Source: Gadus chalcogrammus | Lineage: Eukaryota > Chordata > Actinopteri > Gadiformes > Gadidae | Reading direction: 5' to 3' | Assembly: GCF_026213295.1 (NCBI RefSeq) | Contig: NC_079426.1 | Coordinates: 12,588,764-12,652,763 of the forward strand | DNA: 64,000 nt | The notes under the pieces: generated by a model | The model's input: the letters and a program-made list of their open reading frames with translations, nothing else | Database searches by the model: none | What the model was told of the DNA's origin: nothing | Position numbers and translations under genes: made by a program | Shown here: positions 58,200-64,000 of the stretch, one piece after another | Layout: each line of letters begins with the position of its first letter | How positions within the stretch are numbered: position 1 is the first letter of the stretch

Positions 58200-59900
58200 T
58201 TTTCCTTATTATACTTATTTTTTGTGATACCTTACAACATCAAATACAATGGAAAATTTGCCAGAGAAAATAAAAAAATAAGGGCATTAGAGATTTGAGG
58301 CTAATAATTATTTTAAATGCAGGCAACTGAGGTGGAAGGACATAGTTAGAACAAATACTTCAATAGCTTCTCCTTTTCTGGACACCCAACCTATTTATAT
58401 TAGGTCTATTTATGTTACATTCGGCTGTCTTAATGTCATAAGATTTCGACTGCACTCCAACATATTTATCATATGTTATTTGCACTTTTGCATTCCTACA
58501 TTCTTACTCTGAACCATCCTTAATTTAATATCTGCCTCTAATTGTGTATAATATTGTCTTACCTGATGCTGCTGGACCACCTTATTTTCCCATTTTTAAA
58601 TACGACAAACTGAAGTTTGTATTTTAACTTAGCTCTGTGTGTAACCAAGTGAATAAGTAAAGTCATAAAAAATCAAAACATTGTAAACGTTTTAAAACTT
58701 TATTCGAAGCGCGTCATACACTCAACAGCTAATCAAACTCAGAACCTCAACACACACACCCACACACACACACACACACACACCACACACACACAACACA
58801 CCACACACACACACACCCCACCACACACACACACACTATATACAGGCCGGTAATTCAGTAGTGGTAGTCTACACGAAACTGGCTGAAAAATGGAAATAAT
58901 ATTTATAGGGGTGATCAGCAATTATTGTCCCTTCAGAGCATTGACTTTATCTATTATTGCAATATAATTAATGATAATATATATTTCTACCTCATACTGT
59001 AATTACATCTGTTTCTCGCTGTTCAATGTTTTATGAACTGTCCGAGCCCCAGCACCCTATATGCGGGGAGGGGACATTGAACCATTTGGATTTGAGACAG
59101 TAGGCTATGGTAATTCATTAAACTTTTATCAGTTTTATTACCATTTTTCATCTATTTTACCCCTTTTAACTGAACTAAGTGTCATGATCTCTTAGGTATA
59201 ACAGATTGTATGAACTAAACAGGCCGATCGAATATTTAAAGATCGATTTTGTCTATTGGAATGATATCACACTTCTCAGCCACCGCAGCGGAGATGAACA
59301 GCTGATAGGTGCAACTCTATGTTTAAAAGCGGAACGAGCTGCGTCACATTCAATCGTGGTCAGTATTTTTATCACAACTTAACTCGTTTGGTCTACAGAT
59401 GACTGTCCAATGTCAACATTCTTAAAAACGGTTACACTCGGCAACACATCTGTAAAATCGTTTAATAAGACGACTATAGGCTATACGTTTCCAATTTTTT
59501 TTTGCCTATCTTGCAAAATTAACCTAGCTAGCGTTGACCCACGCAGTGGTGGATTAAAACAACAATGCTTATTGTTGGTGTAACGTTCGGTTATTTGGTT
59601 TGATGAAAAATTCGAAACTTAATGAAACTAATAGATCGGTAAAGAAATGCCAGTCTCGTGCATTTATAATTGTATCGCTGTTTTGAATACTAATAATCAT
59701 AATAATAATAATAAATAAAATGTATATAGCGCGTAATATGGTACTCTAAGACGCTTTACATATTGCCCTATCAAAACTATGTAAGGACAGACTAGGAATA
59801 AAAGAAAAACAGAGGTTAAACATGAAGAATAAGGTGAATAGTCACCTACCATAACCTCCAAGTGCAGCTGAACCGAAGTGTCCTATAGCTTCGTGCAGTC
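58200..59900. other. Gene-less AT-rich stretch
   Basis: No coding exon recognised. It contains an interrupted (AC)n tract at 58750-58838 and, near 59698-59760, an AATAATAATAATAAATAAAATGTATA-type LINE/SINE tail (truncated here). Confidence 0.55.
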
Positions 59901-59984
59901 CCGTCACCTTTTACACGGTTGGCAATAGAATTTGCAACTCGCGCTTGCGCAGTGCAAAACGACTGTATTTATTTTGCAAATTTA

Positions 59985-60085
59985 CGGTGTGCTGGTGGAT
60001 GTTTCTGTGGGTGGATGTCTGCCAGCGGAAGTTCTGTGGGTGGATGTCTGGAGCGTGTGGGATGGATGTCTGCAGCCGACCCCTC
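59985..60085. repeat. Short minisatellite
   Basis: CTGTGGGTGGATGTCTG and variants occur three to four times in about 100 bp. Confidence 0.6.
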
Positions 60086-60109
60086 TCAAATTATTAACTG
60101 TGCACGCAC

Positions 60110-60560
60110 CGGTTTGAAAAAGCCTGCCATTCTCCACTGAACGCCGAAGCTTCGGCGGCAATCTGGCAGCTCCGGCGGGGGAGCTCGGCAGCAGTCCGGC
60201 AGCTCAGCTCCCGGAGTACAATCCCTTTCTCCTCCATGTCACGCTTCTTTGACTTCAGAGAGTCAAGGCCAAGTTCCTTTTCTCCCCCACTTCTTCTCAA
60301 CCATGGCCGGACATAATCCCCACTACGAGTTCTTACTTGTTGTGGAAAGTACAGAAGACGTCAGACGCAGTCTTTATGATTCATAATATCATCCGAGGCT
60401 ACACCATAGCTTTTGGCGGGGATTTAGATATATTTTATAAATACCTATATATAATATCATTATTAGTATTAGTATTATAGTATTATATTATAGAATATAT
60501 ATAGAGCTCCAGGACGTACCGCAAACGGCAACAATCACTTCTCCTCCATGCTGTGGTTCA
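60110..60560. mobile_element. Dispersed copy of the repeat seen at 4885-6015
   Basis: The reverse complement of 60110-60340 matches unit 3 of the left array: CTCGTAGT-GGGG-TTAT, CCATGGTTGAGAAG, AAAGGAACTTGGC and ATGGAGGAGAAAGGGATTGT. Right after it, in direct orientation, come GACGCAGTC, ATAATATCATC and GAGCTCCAGGAC. The two parts face opposite ways, so this copy is rearranged. Confidence 0.65.
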
Positions 60561-60879
60561 CTGTGACAGCTCATTGGTCAATTGGCAGCAGCTCATTTGC
60601 ATGAACGCTACAGAAACCCAGAAACAGCGCATTCTGAAGGGACGGAAACATGAGGGGACTAGTGTGTGGGTGAGATATTTCCAGCAAACAGCTTCTAAAC
60701 ATGTTTTCTGGAACTCATATATTATGTTTACTTGTTGGGGAAAACACCATAATAGGTCTCCTTTAAACCTTAATAAGCTTTCACTATGCCAGTCTGAGAG
60801 CAGCGCTATTCAACCAGTGTAGCCTACCACTCTGGAACCACTCTACCGGGTGGGCGAGGGTACCAAATGTGGTGTGTCA

Positions 60880-63300
60880 AATGGTATTCATTGAAAGACA
60901 GACAATTTACAATAATATACAAATGATAACATAGATAATTGATAATAAATATCTCATAAACTATTGTTCAGTAATAAAGTATTATGACTTATTATTTCAA
61001 ATAATAGTGTCGCTATGGATTAGCGTGCATTTCATCCCATGTTTTCCACTGGCATTTTTTCAGCAGAACACACCAAGCAGTGTTGCTTAATTTTCTAACC
61101 ACCTTTTTGAGCATTCCTATATGAGCTGATCCAAAAAAGGTCTTGATGACCATTCAGTGGTACACCTAAGGATAAAGTTGTTACCAATGGCATAGAGTGG
61201 CATATCAGATCGGCATATCATGCTATTGTCACATCAAACTATTTTGTCTTTGCCATTAATGAATGGGTTTTGGTCTATGTGAATAGTGTAGCCCAGGTAA
61301 TCTCCTTATTTACCAGCCTCTTAGCCAAGAGGGAATTCCCCTTTGGTGAAGTTGGACATTTATTTTTCCTTGTCAGCACCTGGATTGCAACCAAAATCTA
61401 CAGCTTACAGTGCCCATCCAGTATGGGTTTGGGTGGGGTGGCTGGCTCCTGAGATATTTGTTTAGTTTTGTCTTGTTTTTTACAAGGAAAACCCCAGTAA
61501 CAACCCTACAAGTTACAATTATGATGCTTCATAGATTTGAGTTCACTAAGGGTATAACTTTGTCCAAACTCAGACATGACAGACATAACAGATATTAGCA
61601 TAAATTAAATCTGTCCTCAGCAAATGCGTATCCACTCTGAGTTTACGTGGTATATCCCGGATGACAGTCAAGGATCTCTTCAGCACATTGCTAGGACCAC
61701 ACCCCTTCAGGCACATGACGCCCCATAATAATACAGGGCTGCTACTACAGCAGGTTCGAGCAGGTATAATTGGCATTCTTTCCCCACCCACCAATTATCC
61801 ACAACTGGGTTCTTAGTGCAGCAGATGAGGTGTAACCACCGATAAAATCTACCGGAAAACATTTGGCTTTATCTGACACGGTCCATTGTAACAACCAATC
61901 TCAAGGCTGAAAAATCGATACCCTTTAATGCATGCAATTCTCCAAATACAAGGTGTATTGTTTGATTGAAATCAAATAACCTTATTAGGGTGTGAGCTTT
62001 TAAAATGCCCTCTAACCATCTAGTCATTCTTTCAACAACTAAATGAATCAATCAAGATCTTTGTTTACAGCAAATGATCCTTCAGCAAGTTTGCCAATGA
62101 TTTTCAACCTCAACTTTAAACATACAATTACTAACCTGTGACTCCTTTTATATAAAGAGTCACTGGTTGGTATACAGATGAATCACATTTAATTGCCAAA
62201 ATATTTTTTAGTAATACCCACTTTATTAAAAGCAATTTATGATACAAAACCTCTAGAAATAACTTAAAATGATATATGTTTATTCAACCATATCATTGAC
62301 TATATTTCCTTCTATATTCCCAACCCTGTAGTGAGTGAAACATGTGGCAGTGCTACAGGTGTTCCCATTAACCAACCGGCCAAACAAGAATTTAACCCCT
62401 ATCCAGTTTTTTTTTTTTTGGAAGTCAAGTTAATAGTCCTTTAAACTCTCAGTCTCATTGCTGTATACATGCCTTCACCCCAGAGGCAAAAGCAGGAGTT
62501 GATGTCTTTCTTTTTTTTGAATAGCTGGTGTTGGGTTTTTTGAAGAAGTTTTCACCTGACAGTTCATGACAATCCAATGAAACACCATTACATCCATCCT
62601 TGTAACCTAGTTGAGTCTTTATGCTGCCTTTAGGGATAGTTTGTGTAAACCGTGACTCTTTGTTGCTTATTGGAGGGAACCTGCCAATGATGCCGAGACA
62701 TATTGCAGACACAATATAGACCCAATCACTCCTTGTGAAGCCATGATCAGTGTAACAATGTTTGGTAAATATCTGTATAGGGAATGTCTAGTTACTGCCG
62801 GGCGCCATCTTGTGAGACAGAACCAACACGAGCAGTATGTTTCTGCGACAGAGGAAGCTGCAGTTTCAGTAGAATATTGAATAAACCTGTACAACTACAA
62901 GTGGTTTGGAAACTATAAGTACTACCTTGAAAGAAAGTAGTTCTTAAATTGCAGCCTCCTCTATCGCAGCCGCATACTACTGATCAACAGACCCACAGAA
63001 GCAGGGACTTGTTAACATGGCACGTCACATTCCCTATAGGCCTCCTCTTCTCCTTTGGTCTTTGGTTGGGCTCTTTTGGGCAGAGCCAGCCTCTCCGGGC
63101 CCTGTCATTGATGTTAGAGGAGTGAGAATCAGGAGGGGAGGGAAGTCAATTGGGAATACACCATTCCCACACATGGCTGGAGTCTCTGAGTCTCTGGGTG
63201 AAGGAGGGCGATGGGCCAAACCCCACCCTCTCCACCCAGATCATCACTATTCCAGCTCCTGACTCCAGGGAGTAGAGAAAGGTTACTTCAGGGATGAGAC
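60880..63300. other. Decayed interspersed-repeat region, possibly retroelement
   Basis: Short open stretches without known domains, interrupted by many stops. A segment at 62780-62960 with AATAAACC and a following CA-rich stretch is LTR-like. A frame at 63017-63262 begins with a hydrophobic leader (RPPLLLWSLVGLFW). Identity is not established; no paired LTRs were found. Confidence 0.25.
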
Positions 63301-63504
63301 AGAGATTGCCTTGAAAGAACTTTCTATCCACGAGCAAGCGCCTCAAACTTGAACACACCTCTTTACAACTCCTCAAAGTTCAACATGTCATCATATGCAC
63401 CCTCTGAATGATTGTCTTATGTGGATCATCGCACATAAGAGTTCTGTTCCTACTCGATTACACTGGAGTCCTACGGATGTGGTGAACACCAAAAAACACG
63501 GCTT

Positions 63505-63673
63505 TCACTGGCCTATCTGTGTGGTAATAAAAAAAATGTTTTCCTTCCAATCAGACCTCGGGGGGGTCTTGGGGGCCTGGGTTCCCTGCACTGAGGCCTC
63601 AGGCAGAAGGCGGGAGATGGGCTTGTTGCACATTGGGCAGACGCTGCGGATCTCAAACCACTTCAGCAGACAC
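63505..63673 (-). CDS. RING-H2 E3 ligase, last exon (RNF24/RNF122-like)
   Basis: An exon after a good acceptor (CTCCTCAG) reads CLLKWFEIRSVCPMCNKPIS, the second half of a RING-H2 finger (the Cys after the His pair, the conserved W, then CPxC). This arrangement matches RNF24 and RNF122, small membrane-anchored ubiquitin ligases whose RING lies near the C-terminus. After the ring the frame continues with about 30 Pro/Thr-rich residues to a stop at 63505. Those may include intron or 3' UTR read-through, because a GTCTGA donor-like site occurs at the PPR codons. The first half of the ring, the transmembrane segment and the start lie beyond the right end. Which paralogue it is remains open. Confidence 0.6.
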
Positions 63674-64000
63674 CTGAGGAGAGGAAGAAGAAGCGGTGAC
63701 TCGATACGCTGACTTAATACGCCATGTTCCTGCAACATTAGTCAACAACACCGCTTGGCTACAGGACCTGGGGATTAACGTTTACTCGTCAGCTGGTCAG
63801 CTAGATTCTCAAGCCTGGGGTCACTCGTTGGAGGGCAATGCATTGGACAATAACAGACGGCAGTTCTGAATAACATGTTTCAGAGGTTTATGAAAATTCC
63901 TGTCCAAATGTTTTTTGAGGTCGAGAACCCTAGAAAATTAGCTTCCTATCCTCTATCTCTGGGGTTATTATCTTTTTAATTAAACCTGGAATTAAATGAA

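Noticed and set aside
63017..63262. Signal-peptide-like ORF as a retroviral envelope start
   Set aside because: Only a hydrophobic leader is visible; no envelope motifs, no paired LTRs, so no viral gene is called.

Overview
This window is nuclear DNA of a teleost fish. Genes are split into many short GT-AG exons with vertebrate orthologues, long dinucleotide microsatellites are very frequent, and fish-type hAT, L2 and LTR remnants fill introns and spacers. The density of pure (CA/GT)n and (CT)n tracts recalls cod-like fishes (gadiforms), but that is inference and no species is proven here.

Layout. 1-7.5 kb holds no recognised gene: a hairpin repeat, a degenerate minisatellite, a (TC)n tract, a three-unit tandem array and a (CTGT)n tract. 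7.59-9.04 kb (+) is sfr1, in three exons. 9.2-31.46 kb (-) is cfap43, traced here through 38 coding exons totalling about 1,693 residues and convergent with sfr1. 31.76-33.72 kb (+) is gsto1, head-to-head with cfap43 across a 300-bp spacer that carries three 31-32 bp direct repeats and a candidate RFX X-box. 33.8-40 kb is repeat-rich. 40.1-42.9 kb (-) is a fish DUF4806-type gene. 43.69-46.33 kb (+) is an alpha-internexin (ina) gene in three exons, convergent with pcgf6 (47.65-54.91 kb, -, ten exons). 55.9-57.04 kb (-) begins a THAP-domain gene. 57.3-63.5 kb is mostly repeats. The window ends with the last RING-H2 exon of an RNF24/RNF122-like gene (-).

The sfr1-cfap43-gsto1 order and orientation matches human 10q25. 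ina and pcgf6 are neighbours in human 10q24.33, about 1 Mb away, so here two vertebrate synteny pieces lie close together. The genes are not a pathway: homologous recombination (Sfr1), motile cilia (Cfap43), glutathione/thiol chemistry (Gsto1), neuronal filaments (Ina) and Polycomb silencing (Pcgf6).

The most useful observations are coding breaks. cfap43 exon 8 needs two 1-nt corrections, and exon 10 holds an in-frame TGA that a single indel does not explain. pcgf6 exon 5 and the DUF4806 gene each need a 1-nt correction. Several sit in A-runs and look like assembly indels. Other clear structures are three hAT-type elements (two with perfect 8-bp target duplications), a 336-bp solo LTR with a 5-bp duplication, and a near-perfect 56-nt hairpin in a cfap43 intron. 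I found no convincing new multi-gene system.
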